Origin: Caprimulgus europaeus
Taxonomy: Eukaryota; Chordata; Aves; Caprimulgiformes; Caprimulgidae
NCBI GenBank assembly: GCA_907165065.1
Contig: OU015540.1
Coordinates: 2,712,001 to 2,776,000, forward strand
Reading direction: 5' to 3'
DNA: 64,000 nt
The notes below the pieces were generated by a model. It ran no database searches. It worked only from the letters and a program-made list of their open reading frames with translations, and was not told the DNA's origin. The position numbers and the translations under genes were made by a program. Below, one piece after another: positions 41,401 through 53,400 of the stretch (position 1 is the stretch's first letter; each line of letters begins with the position of its first letter).

Positions 41401-44400
41401 ATCAATATCTCAAGGGAGATACAATTATCAATCACTGGTATTTGTTTTCCTAATTCTCCTAAGAGATGTCTGCGAGAAAAGTGCTTTGTTTGTATGTGGT
41501 GGGGCTGCACGGTATTGACAGTGCTCCTGCTTTGGATCCATAAAGCTCTGCTGGGGTTAGTGCAATATAAACAGCCTGACCATGCAAGTCCAAGTAGAAG
41601 CCCTACCAAGCCATGGTAGCCATTCACCTGGATAATTGTATCTTGCAACAGTGAACCAACCCTCCCCTCTGCACAGCTTTAGTGTGTTGGGCCCATATAT
41701 TGGGCACAGTTGTTCTGCAACTGCTCCAGGAATGGGCTGGGATTCTCTGTTTCCAATAAGACTCACGGGGACTGTCCATGAAGCTTGTCTGCTGTTTCCT
41801 TCAGACACTGACTTGCCTCCATGGCTCTCCAGAAGGAACACAGGGAAAATGTAGCATTTGTGTGTCATTAGCAAAAATCCCAGAGCTGGAAGAACAAAGT
41901 AGTCTTTACCATTTCCTCTGTCCATCTGTTTGACCATGTTGCTTTTTTTGCCCCATAGCCAGACGAGTTGACCAACGCCTTGGAGATCAGTAACATCGTC
42001 TTCACAAGCATGTTTGCCCTGGAGATGCTCTTGAAACTCCTTGCCTTTGGCCTCTTCGGTTACATCAAGAACCCGTACAACATCTTTGACGGGATCATAG
42101 TTGTCATCAGGTCTCTGCCAGTTCTTTCTCTACTGTGGCTTTTCTGCTGAGGGCTCAGACCTGTTGGGGAGTGGGATGTGGAACAGGAATGATGTGGCAT
42201 GTGTTGATCCAGGGCTTGCTGGCTATGGTGGGGTATAATTATGCTGGCCTTTTAGATTCTTGTCGTTAGAAGGGCCGTCCAAAGTAAATGAACCTGGCAG
42301 ATGGAGAACAAAGTCTATTTACGCCGCACATCTGGCACTGTGGTCAATTTTCCACTGAAGTGCAGAATGGCTGGTCCTGGGAAAGGAGTCCTGTGAGTGT
42401 CTGTATCCCAGCAGCATGCCCTCCCTCTCCTGAGTTAACCCGTAACTCAGGCAGGAACAGGGCAAGCAGGAGGGTAAGGTTCTGCTGTCCTCTCCCAGGG
42501 GGACACTATCCCAACCTAAACTGGAGATGTCACAGCATGTGCGTGAGAAGCTTGTGAGGCACCTCTCTGTGCTGGGATTCTTCCTAGCAGTGCCATTCAC
42601 CCCTCAGTCAGAAATCTGGGGCAGAGAAGTCAGGCCAGATGCAGAAGGTGTAAACCAGGATAGTGCTCATGGCTGCAGTTGGCCCATCCCTTTGATTCAG
42701 AGAAGTGAGGAGCAATAGAGGCTCAGGACAAAGGCCACTCTGTGGCCTGATCAAACCAACAAAGGTAAATCTCTCTGGATATTAGCTTGGTACAAAATTG
42801 TGATCCCCATTTTCTGGCTAGACTTGGGACTGATTGTAGTGATTCAGACTAGCAGGAGACATGCTGTGTTGTGAAGAGCTGCAGAAAGTAAAAGGGAATT
42901 AGAAAAAAATCAAGAAACCAGCTGTAGAGGATGCGGGTTGTGCGTGAGCACGTGTGTCTGCACAACCGGGAAGTGAAGGTGGTTTTCAGAAGCAAGAACG
43001 TAGCAGGCAAATAAAAACCCCTTCAGGGCTTAAATGGTGTGAAATCCTGGGTGAAACCAGGCTGCTCAGGGTTTTTATGGTGCAGGGCTGCACCTTAGAG
43101 TTGTTCTCCTCCTGGTGTCCCTGCAGCGTCTGGGAGATCATCGGCCAGTCGGACGGAGGCCTCTCGGTGCTACGGACGTTCCGGCTGCTCCGGGTGCTCA
43201 AACTGGTGCGTTTCATGCCCGCCCTCCGTCGCCAGCTGGTGGTCCTGATGAAGACAATGGACAATGTAGCCACCTTCTGCATGTTGCTCATGCTCTTCAT
43301 CTTTATCTTCAGGTACCAGAGACTGCAGCTCTTCTTTGATTAATCATCCAGCTTGTTTAAGTGATATGTAGATTAGAATAACAGTGCACTGCATTTGCTA
43401 GGCTGCCTAGGTGATAGAAGTGCTCACAATATATTGACAAGTAGACACTCAACAGACTATTTACCTCTTTTCAGCCTCAGTTTTTCATGCAGTACTGTAA
43501 TTCTGTAGATGAATGAGGTACACAAACAGGCAACAATTGCTCTGGAGCTCCTGAGAGGCTGGTTCAGCTGTGCCTCAGGAAGCTATCAGTAACTAGACTT
43601 GACCAGTGTTATATTTGAGATGGAGGCTGTACAGACTCCAAGACTTCTGTCTGTTTGACCCTATAAGGCTCCTCAGAATCCTGTTTTTGGAACCAGTTGG
43701 ATTAGGGAGCTGGCAATATGGTTTGTCATTTTCTAGACAAAGGAGATCCTTGATTTGACTTCAGCGTAGACAACTGTAATGAAATGTGACACAGAAGAAC
43801 CAAACGGCAGGGTTTGATCAGTGATCGTGTCACTGGTGGAGCAGAGCCCTTCCTCCTGAGAGATACCACTGGCACACAAAACACTGGGCAGGGAAAGTGT
43901 CCCAAAAATCACTGCAATCCTCCCTGCAACCATTTTTCACACAATAATATGTTTCTCCCATGTCTCTTTTTTCCCACTCTAGCATTCTCGGCATGCATCT
44001 TTTTGGATGCAAGTTCAGCCTGAAAACTGATACAGGAGACACAGTTCCAGATAGAAAGAATTTTGATTCTTTACTTTGGGCCATTGTGACCGTATTTCAG
44101 GTAAGCTCTGGATCCTCTGGGAAGTTTTAATGTAGGCCACCTGGAGAAGTTATTTCACTTTTAAAAAGAAAAACAACTATTCCAGTAGGTGTCAAAATTT
44201 GGACTAAAACAGCACTGTTGAGTTATTAGGGCAAAGTGATTGTGTTTCTGTTTTCTGAATTAGCTGGTCTCTATAAACCTTGATAGAGAAGCAATCTACA
44301 GTGCATATCTGTAAAAGTAAAGTCTAAGAAGGTCTGGAAATCCACCTTTATTTTCCTTTCATATAGTTGGTAAGATCAAGACTCGCAGTCTACTGTCTAT

Positions 44401-47400
44401 TCTGCTCCTATTCTGTAGCTTTCTGCCTCCTTATTTGCCTTCACTGCCCCAAAAATGCACTTTATAAACAATTTCAACTTGTGCCTGATAAATACAGGCA
44501 CAAATCAGAGCTGGAGTTGTGGCTCTGTGTGCTGGGAAAGTCTTCCTATAAAAAGTTGTGTTTCCTCTGCAGACAAGATCTGTTATGTGCTAGAAATCAC
44601 TGCCATATTCCACAGTGGAGCAAGGAGATGCTATTTCCAGGACATTCTAAAGATAAAGATTAGTTTTCCTGTTTAAAAGCTCAGTCCTTAGAACCCAGGT
44701 GGAGCACAGTGTAAGCAGTGTTAAGCTAAGTTTCATGTTCACCACACTATTCTTCAAGGTCCAAACCAGTCTAGAGTCTTCACTGTGAAGAATATAACTT
44801 CTTGCAAAGTCTTCCTTCTTACAAAGGAGCGAGGAGAAATCAGCATGAGTCTCACAGGTTCATATTTTTATTTTGCCAACATAAATACAGATTGCTGCAT
44901 TTATTTCAACAGTCCCATGGGCAAAGAGAGTTGGCACAGAGCTCCAGAGCTCAGCCCTACCTCCCCTGAAGGTTCATGAGTGGCATGACTCAGTGCAGCC
45001 AACTGCATCCCTATCCCCAAAGCTACCTTGTTTCTGGGAGGGTTAGAGGCTGTTTCCATTGTGAGCATGAATTAATGTGGAACATGAATCTCTCATCCAT
45101 TTTTCATAGGTCCTTGAATTTTTGAGCTCCAGGAAAGCTAAGAGAGTGGGAATCCCTGAGGGAAGGTCCCTTGGAGCGAGGCTTTGCAAAGATGTGTATC
45201 TTTTACCCAGCTTGTCAGTGCTTTTACCTAATGGAAACCACTTTGCTTCCTTGATTTTCTTGAGCCACCTCATGTCATTTATCATATCCCCTCATATCAT
45301 GTCCCCTACCCTTTCCTTCAGCTCCAGATGCCTCATAAAGAGCAGCTCAAAAGGAGACAACAGCTCTGACCTCAGGTCTGTTATCTTCTGATGGTTATCA
45401 AAGGAGGCAAAAGTGCCACCAAAATGGGACTTGCACCAGAACATCCTTCATGTCACCATGTCTAGGATCTGAACTAATCATCTGTATGGGCAGTGGTGTG
45501 CTAGGTCCTCCTGCAGAGAGGGGAAGTTTGGCCAGAAGAGAGTTCTCACATGCAAAGATCTAAAGAAAGGAATGTTTTGTTGTCTCATCTCATGAGACCT
45601 GCTAATGATTGTGCTCAGAAAAGGTCAAAAAGAGGGGAAGAAGTGGATGAGTCAGTATTTGAATGCAACTGTTGTGCATGAGAGGAGTAATTAGAGAGTT
45701 CTCCCCTTCACCTCTCTGCAGATCCTCACTCAAGAGGACTGGAACGTGGTCCTGTACAATGGGATGGCATCTACATCCTCATGGGCAGCACTCTACTTTG
45801 TGGCCCTGATGACCTTCGGCAATTATGTGCTCTTCAACCTTCTCGTTGCCATTCTGGTAGAAGGCTTCCAGGCAGAGGTAAGAGATCTGAACAGAGGGAG
45901 GGATTCAACTGGGAACCACGTATAGGCAAGAGTGTAGGGATGAGTCCATGTCAGTGCAAACATCTAGCCATGCAAGCAGTCTTAAATTGAAACTTAAGGG
46001 GTGTAGACAAGCTGGGTTGGACATGAGAAGCTCTTGTGAATCTGTCTTTGCAAATAAGGTCCACTGAACTTGGCATGGGACCTGGGAGACCAACTCTTTG
46101 ATTGATCTGCTGCAGGGTCTGTTGTGTGACCTAGAGGAAATAATTCAGGATGGATTTAACTCAGCTAATCTCCCACATGTCCTGTGTTTTGTGGGTTTTT
46201 TTATGGTGGGCTTCAAGCCTTCAGTGTATCTAGACAACATGAGTCATGGGGACGAGGTAGGGTGTGACCTTGCTCTCTAACCAGACCTTTCCCTGTGCTC
46301 TGTCCCTTATGTGCTATTTGAGGCTAGTAGCACAGCTGTTCGAAAGCTGCATTGCAAGGTAACAAACATTAACTTTGGAGATGCTCAGGATTATGTAGGA
46401 CATGTAAATACTAAAGAGATTTTTACTTACACCTGAAAATAATGTCTGTATCAGATCAAGGAGCAGGGAATTTATGACAAACTGCTGGCATCTCATCTCA
46501 CATGGAAAGGATTAGAGAAATGATTGTCATTCTCAGTCAAAAGTGCTATGCCATGTCCTGATCTGAACCAGGCAGGAACCCCAGCAGCTGTGCAGGCAAC
46601 CCTGTGCCACATGATCCAGAGCAGCAGGTCACACTGGTGTCAGTGGTGTAAGTGGTATAGTACTGCTGTGAGTGGTGTAAGTGGTATAGTACTGCTGTGA
46701 GTGGTGTAAGTGGTATAGTACTGGTGTCAGTGGTGTAAGTGGTATAGTACTGGTGTGAGTGGTGTAAGTGGTATAGTACTGCTGTGAGTGGTGTAAGTGG
46801 TATAGTACTGCTGTGAGTGGTGTAAGTGGTGTAGTACTGGTGTGAGTGGTGTAAGTGGTGTAGTACTGGTGTGAGTGGTGTAAGTGGTATAGTACTGGTG
46901 TGAGTGAGGGATCCCTGCAGCCTTTCAAGTTTTCCTCCCCACTGGCAAGTCCACTCCAGATCTGCTTTCAGCATCCTGAGAGAGTGAAACCAGCCATGCC
47001 CTGCTCTATCCTGCTCTTCTCCATCTTCCTTTCAGATCACAGCAAGTCCCAGTTAAGAAGAGTGGCATTGAAAGGGTTTATGTCCCACTTTGGGATTTTT
47101 TAATTTTTACTTTTTTATTTCTGCAACCATCAAGAAGGGAAAGTTTGCTTAGTGCTGGACTGGCTTCAGAGACACACAGTATCAGACAGAAAATGAGAAA
47201 ATGGGTTCAGTTTTCACCACCTCAGCTCCCAAGGGAAAGAGAAGAAAGAAATTATTTTTATAGGATTTTTTTTTCACATTTCATTTTTATCCCAGAAATG
47301 GCATCGTGCTCCCATTTGCCATGTTTAGATCACACTTAGAGGAACCTTCACTGGCCATGGAATATAACTGAAATATTCATGGACCAAAAACTCCCTTCTC

Positions 47401-50400
47401 TCAAGCCAGCATGTCTTTCATAGGATGTCTGCATAAATTCATTATTCAAACATCCCTCCTAGCTTCCTCGCAGCACTAACAGAGCAAAATTAATTGAAAC
47501 AACAGGAGCCAAGTCCCAGTTTGGTAAAAAACAACCCTGGTCACTGCCCAAGGCTGCTTCATGGATGCTGAGGGTGATGAGTGCCACCTGCACACGCAGA
47601 GAAGACACCAGTAGTCCAGCTCATCGCTTTCAGAATGAATAGCTCTGCACTGTTAGTGGGCATCTTGATGTCTTGTACAGTGGAGCCCATGCCCTGAAGA
47701 TCCAGCACAGCTGACCAAGAAGGTCCTTTCCCAAGAACAAGCCTATACTCCCTGTCTCAGTGACTAGAGCTCATGCTGACACTGTTTTATTTCCAAATCC
47801 ATGTAGCAGATCTCAGCATCTCCTGGTTCTGCCCTGGATGTAACACCTTTGCTATATTGCTGTTCTAGTGCAACCTTTGCAGATGAAGGTGGACTTTTTA
47901 GCTACTAACCTAGTAAGACCAAAGCAAAGGAATGACCAGTGTTTCTCCAAGGTCTGCAGTAGCTGCTTTCTTCCAACCCAAAAGGGTTTTTCCTCTAGGA
48001 GAGTTGTAGCTGTGTTCAGAGTGGTTGTGCTGGACCTCAGTTCTTCTAAAAAACAACCCAGTCTGTAGCAGAGTAAAGTCTGTGCTAAGGTAAGAGATTT
48101 TCCTGAACTGAATGCAGAAGCAACCAATACAGTTGGCCATATGGTACCTCAGAGATGGGACAATTCAGTGGCCAGACGTGTCAGATATCCTCAGATTCTA
48201 CTAACCAGCAAATCTGGGTGGAAAAAGAGAACATACCAGGGAAACCCAAACAGATGATAACCAGCATGTGTGACCCAAATAACTGAAACTGCTCCTGCTC
48301 AAGCAATCTTGCATTGAGGCACAGAGAGCCCTTGTACAGCACTTTGCATCCTTTGTTACTGATTGCTCTAAGGCAGAAGAAAGTTTTCTCCTCTCAGCAT
48401 CCTGGCAGCTTGCAGGTGCCTTCATACAGTACAGATCTCTTTCCTTACCTGCTCTCTTGGAGAGTTGAATCACTTGCTAATGTGAAGCCAGAAATGGGCA
48501 GCCTCATGCAATACTCTGAGTGTATGATGACAGACCTAGCCAAATAGCTGTCATTTTCCTTCTCAGCCTTAATGGCTCCTTTTGGAGCTGTTACGGACCA
48601 TGATTTAAATGTGTGGAAGGAACAGTTTTCAAAGCTTGTGTTACTCACTCAGTGCTGCCTCAGAAAAGGCCAGCAACCACAGGCATGACATTTGCAGGGC
48701 ACATTTTGCTCTCTGCTTCCATTTATTATAAATCCTGACATTAAACCTATGGGCTTGTCAGTTGGCTCATAGTGAGGTATGAGCTGTGCTACTGAAAACC
48801 CTTCTCAGGGTTATATTTCAGCTACAAAAGGGCTTGATTCAAGTCTTGCACTTAGAAATGCATAACTTAGCTCTGGTTGTAAAACAAAGACGTTTACAGT
48901 CTCCTTGGGCAACTCTCTGGAAGAAGTATCAGTGGAGCTGGATTTTCTTTTCTTTTGTCATCCCTGGTTCTGTTGGTAAGTTGGGAATATGGTAGAAATT
49001 CTTGTTTTGATGTCTTTGACTTTGCCCTCTTACAGGGTGATGCTCTTAGCAGTTAGAGCAGACACTGAGCTGCACTTCTCCTTCCTTTGCTCAGGTGTTT
49101 CTTTTACTTAGATGGAGACTGACTCCTGGGAGACTGGTACAGCCAAGAAGGTGCACATTTGAGCTGCTCTAAGCTCTGAAAGATCAGCAGCATTTCAGCA
49201 AAGACACTAAAAATTGTACTGTGGATTGCAGTACACAGCCTCAGCTTGATCTCAGGTTCTGATCTGCCTGTGGAGCAAGTTTGGCAGGAGTAACTCTAGA
49301 AGAGAATAGGATTAAATGGCCACAAAACCATTTTTAGTGCATTTGTGCTTAAGGCAACAAGCAGCCAGACATCAAACAGGACCATAATTGCTTATTTGTG
49401 TTTACATTGTTCCCATGTCATTTTGAAATCTACCCCAGAGCTGCTCTGGAAAAGCAGACAAACCTTCCAAAATTATTCACATCTTTCATCTACTGTGCAC
49501 TAGTGCTTCTGCTCCCAAACAGAGAAGATGAATAAGGGAGCTTAAACCTTTTCAGTCATCCTGTTTGTTTGGCTGCATCAGTTAGTAATACATCACAGAT
49601 GAAATTAAGTTCACTGCCACTTCAGCACTATGTCTCCAGAAACCATGGTGATTTGTTCAGGCATCAGTTAAGGAACTGTGCTCCTTTTTCTGGGATCAAC
49701 TGCTTTAACCCAACCATTTGCTATCAATTTGCACAGCTTTTCTGCAGCCTTGATGGACCAAGCCAGAGTCATGCCGACAGCCTGCTGGAATCTCTCCTCT
49801 CTTCACACTGCCCCAGCAGAAGACAACCTGACAATAGTTCTTCTGTCACAGGCTTGTACATTATTTAGGCTGATCATTTTTGGTAGCAGAGGCAGCTATG
49901 TATGAAAGGGAAAAATAACTGGACTTCCAGGAGGAAAGCCACTCTGAGGGTGGTTGGCTGTTCTCTGTCCTGAGATGATGCTGTGCTGCCAGGCAAGTTG
50001 GCTTCATTCCCTTCTGCCTCAGCTTCAATGTTGCCAGGAGATTTCCCAATGCAATCTCGATTACCAGCCAGCGTGAAGGAAGCAAATCAAGGCTGGGTTT
50101 TCAGATCTAAGTCAAATTTACAGTGCTGTCAAATAAAGAAGAAAAACCCTTTGACATCCTTTGACATTAAAACCTAAGTGCTTTCAACTGGGATCATGGA
50201 GAGTGCAAATCCAGAACCCCACAATGCCAATTTTTCTTAGTCACTCCTCTGATTACAGCTGCACTTTCGTGTTCTCCCCTGGGACACTCTGTTCAGTGAG
50301 GCTGGAAAATGCAACGACATTGCAGGAACAGTAGTGACAATCACCACATCACCCTTTCTGTCCAAGTACAAGAATGAATCAAAACAAGGAAGGAAGACTT

Positions 50401-53400
50401 ACAGGGGGTCATTCCCCAGGGCAATATCAGAGGGAATTTGGCATTTTGCCTTCCTGGTTCTTGGGGCCACACTTAAACTAACCATGGAGAGCTGAGGTAT
50501 CTCTGAGCTGCTAAGTAATCCAAATGGCCTTTGTGATAAAGTTTAAATCAATGGGGTCTGTTAATTATCCTTCTCCTCTCTGCAGGGTGATGCCAATAGG
50601 TCAGACACAGATGAGGACAAGACATCTGCCAACTTTGATGATGATTTTGAGAAGCTAAAAGACCTCCGAGCAACAGGTACAATTCTGTCTCTATGTTTTC
50701 CTGGGAATCTGAGAGCAACCACTCTGCTTCCACAGTCATCTCTTCATAGAAACTTCTGGGGGAAAGTGGAAGAATTAATTTGGCAATTAATCTGATAGCT
50801 ATGTTAGCAGAGCAGCTATGCAAAAAGTGTTGGGAAAGCTAAATGAGCATTGATATTTCCTTTAAACAGATGTTTTTCTAATTTAAACTGTACTAGAATA
50901 TTTAGAGATGTCTCATTGTTTCTTCTGTATCATTACCACAGAATGGTTTGCTGACAGCAATATTGTCACACTACTTCTCAGCAGCTTTTCAAATCAATCA
51001 TGTTCTCATCTGTTCTTTCTGGTTTCTCACACCAGTGCATTTAGGTGAGGTTTGATTGATGGAAATGTTGCTGTTCATTTGTTACAGGAGGGCCTGGCAA
51101 TTGATTTGAGGTAAGGTCACATTGTACTAGTGTAGTATAAACATGGAATAGCAGGTGACTGCCTTCACTGCCTAGAGTTTGCAACTAGAGAGGGGACAGG
51201 AAGGGCTCCCATATTTTAACAGAGTGAATAGGAGCCAGTTTAGTTCCTCTGTACTTTGATTCTGAGCTTGGGTTCTTGTTAGGATTATTTTAAATGCTCC
51301 TAAACCAGGATTCGCTTCAGCTAAGGAAATGGTATTGATTGTGGTGAGCAGATGGAATTCAGCTGAGGAAGGAGCAGAAGTAATTTGTTGGGGAAGCTGA
51401 GACAGAGCTGGATCACAGCAAGGTGATGGAGCTGCTCAGTCTGCAGATGAAGCAACAAATTCCAAACACCAAGTGATCAAATGAATGTCCATAGCAAATA
51501 CTTGGCAAGGAATCCACAGCTTAAATTCCCTTTGTACCAACTATTTGCTGAGCAGCTTTAAATAAGAGAGTTCTAGGGGAAAGAAGTATTGTCACCTTTT
51601 CTCAGGTCATACAGGAATAGAAAACAGGGTTGAACTTGCCATCAAAGTCCATGAGTAATTGTGTGTCTCCATGAGCCTCACAGGTGCCAACCTGGGACTC
51701 AACAGCATAAGGACATTAACAATTCTATTCCAATGCTGTTGGTCTGTAAACAGATCCACTGGCAAGAGGAACATGTATTGCAGGTTAGCAAATTTTGAGC
51801 TGGATCTTTCACCCCTCAAAGTGAAGGGCAATGTTCCCATGGACTTCAGTGGTGCAGATCAGGTCTTTTGTGCACAAGCCAGCAACTCAACAGACGATAC
51901 AACAGAAGCACACTGCATCACAAAAGCAGCCAGTGGGGAAAAAAAAATTAGCAGGGGTAATTGCACCCTCTTGGATTTCTTCCAGAAGACTCATACTTAT
52001 TTCCTGCTGGTCACAGATGCTCCCATCCTTCCCCCTCCTTAAGACTGATTCTGCAGTTATTAAACCAGAACCCACTAAGCCCAGTAAAACAGGAGCTAAT
52101 TCAACTTTAGTTTTGTGTTTGAGATTAGGCTTTTGGTTTTATTATGGCACTCCAAAGGGCTGGAGGTGTTATGTCTGGTTTGTTCTCAGTGTGAAAATGG
52201 TTTTTGCAGCCTGTACTTGCCATTGCCAAAATAGATGCTTTCAGCAATTACCACAGAGATATGCCATTAGACTTCCCTGTTACAGGAGGTTTACTCTTCT
52301 AGATGGGTGGATGTGTAAAAGCAACTTCCATTTCCTGTCTGCTGAACAGATGACTAAAGACAATGACTAATGTTTGCTTAGTGCCTTCCCCGTGGAGGAA
52401 CTCAGAGCACATCAGAACGGCATAAAAATCTCTGTGCAAGACTCTGTGCCAAGGAGAAGATGTTAACTAAGGGTGAATTTAGCCAGTTCTCAATGTCCTT
52501 TCCCTGGAAACTCTCTCCCAGTCCCCCAAAACTGTAGCTCCACTCTCTAAATCCTGAGAAACAGTGAGCAAGAGAAACTTCCTTTGGAAGACAATGAGTT
52601 CCAAATCCCAGCCGGGCCGAAGGCCTCTGAAAAAGTAGTGACATTTGCTTTATGCCTTCCAACGTGGTGGGAGTGATCTTACTGCCCACAACATTTCATC
52701 TCCATTTGACAGAGTTCCTAGAAGACCCAAGAAGCAACATCCATTTTGGAGAGTAATTTTTCTACTTATCACTGAGCATTTACCTTGTATTCTCTCTCCT
52801 CTCCAGAGATGAAGATGTACTCGCTTGCTGTCACCCCAAATGGACACCTGGAGGGCAGAGGAAGCATGCCACCTCCTATAATCATGCGCACTGCTGCCAC
52901 ACCAATGCCCACACCGAAGTGTTCCCCACACATGGATTCAGTGCACACCTTTGTGGACTCAAGGAGAGGGAGTAACGCTTCACTAGACCCCTTGAGCTAT
53001 GATCAGAAGTCCTTGGTAGGTTCCTAACAACTCTTTCAAGTGCCTGCAAGTGGCACAGGTGATAAATGTGTGTGTGCATGTGCAAATATCTGCAGGTGAT
53101 ATATGTGTGTGTGCATGTGCACATGTTGCTGGAAAATAAAAAGGAGGGTGATAGAGGTGAGAAGTATGTGGAAAGGTAGGAGAACAGAGTCAAGAGGGAG
53201 AAATAAATCAGCATGGTTTGCTGGAGCAGGACAATGAAAACATAACAGTCAAGGACAGTGAGTATATGAAGAGGGGAGATAGGTATGTACTGGGATTCAA
53301 TGTTTTCCTGCCTAGTATCTAACTGGAAGTCCATGCCAAGCCAGCTCACTGGGGAGATGCAATCTCAGAGAAGTTGTAAGTTCATGCAGTTATTCCAGTA

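Larger units (their letters stand above)
12694..41958 (+). other. CACNA1H: Intron 10, 29.3 kb
   Basis: This single intron takes up almost half the window, while most other complete introns are 0.1-4.7 kb. Donor GTGAGT, acceptor GCCCCATAG. Human Cav3 proteins join HEQ directly to P.ELTN, so no exon is expected and none was seen. It contains all five recognised CR1 fragments (13175-28936), a (GGGAT)19 array at 24726, an ancient SINE-like fragment near 24080, a 48-bp triplication at 30686 and T-runs at 19513 and 30116. Between these the sequence looks unique. No promoter, RNA gene or spliced nested gene could be supported. Confidence 0.9.

Noticed and set aside
46639-46910. CRISPR-like regular repeats
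   Set aside because: The units are contiguous tandem copies without unique spacers, in an intron of a vertebrate gene.
46546-46974. Antisense open frames of Tyr-Thr-Thr/Leu-His-His repeats
   Set aside because: They are by-products of the 29-bp minisatellite. Three units make 29 codons, which keeps a frame open.
51831-52370. 179-codon sense open frame in intron 15
   Set aside because: No recognisable domain, no splice-compatible phase and no coding-like composition. It overlaps another open frame in a different phase and is best explained by chance.
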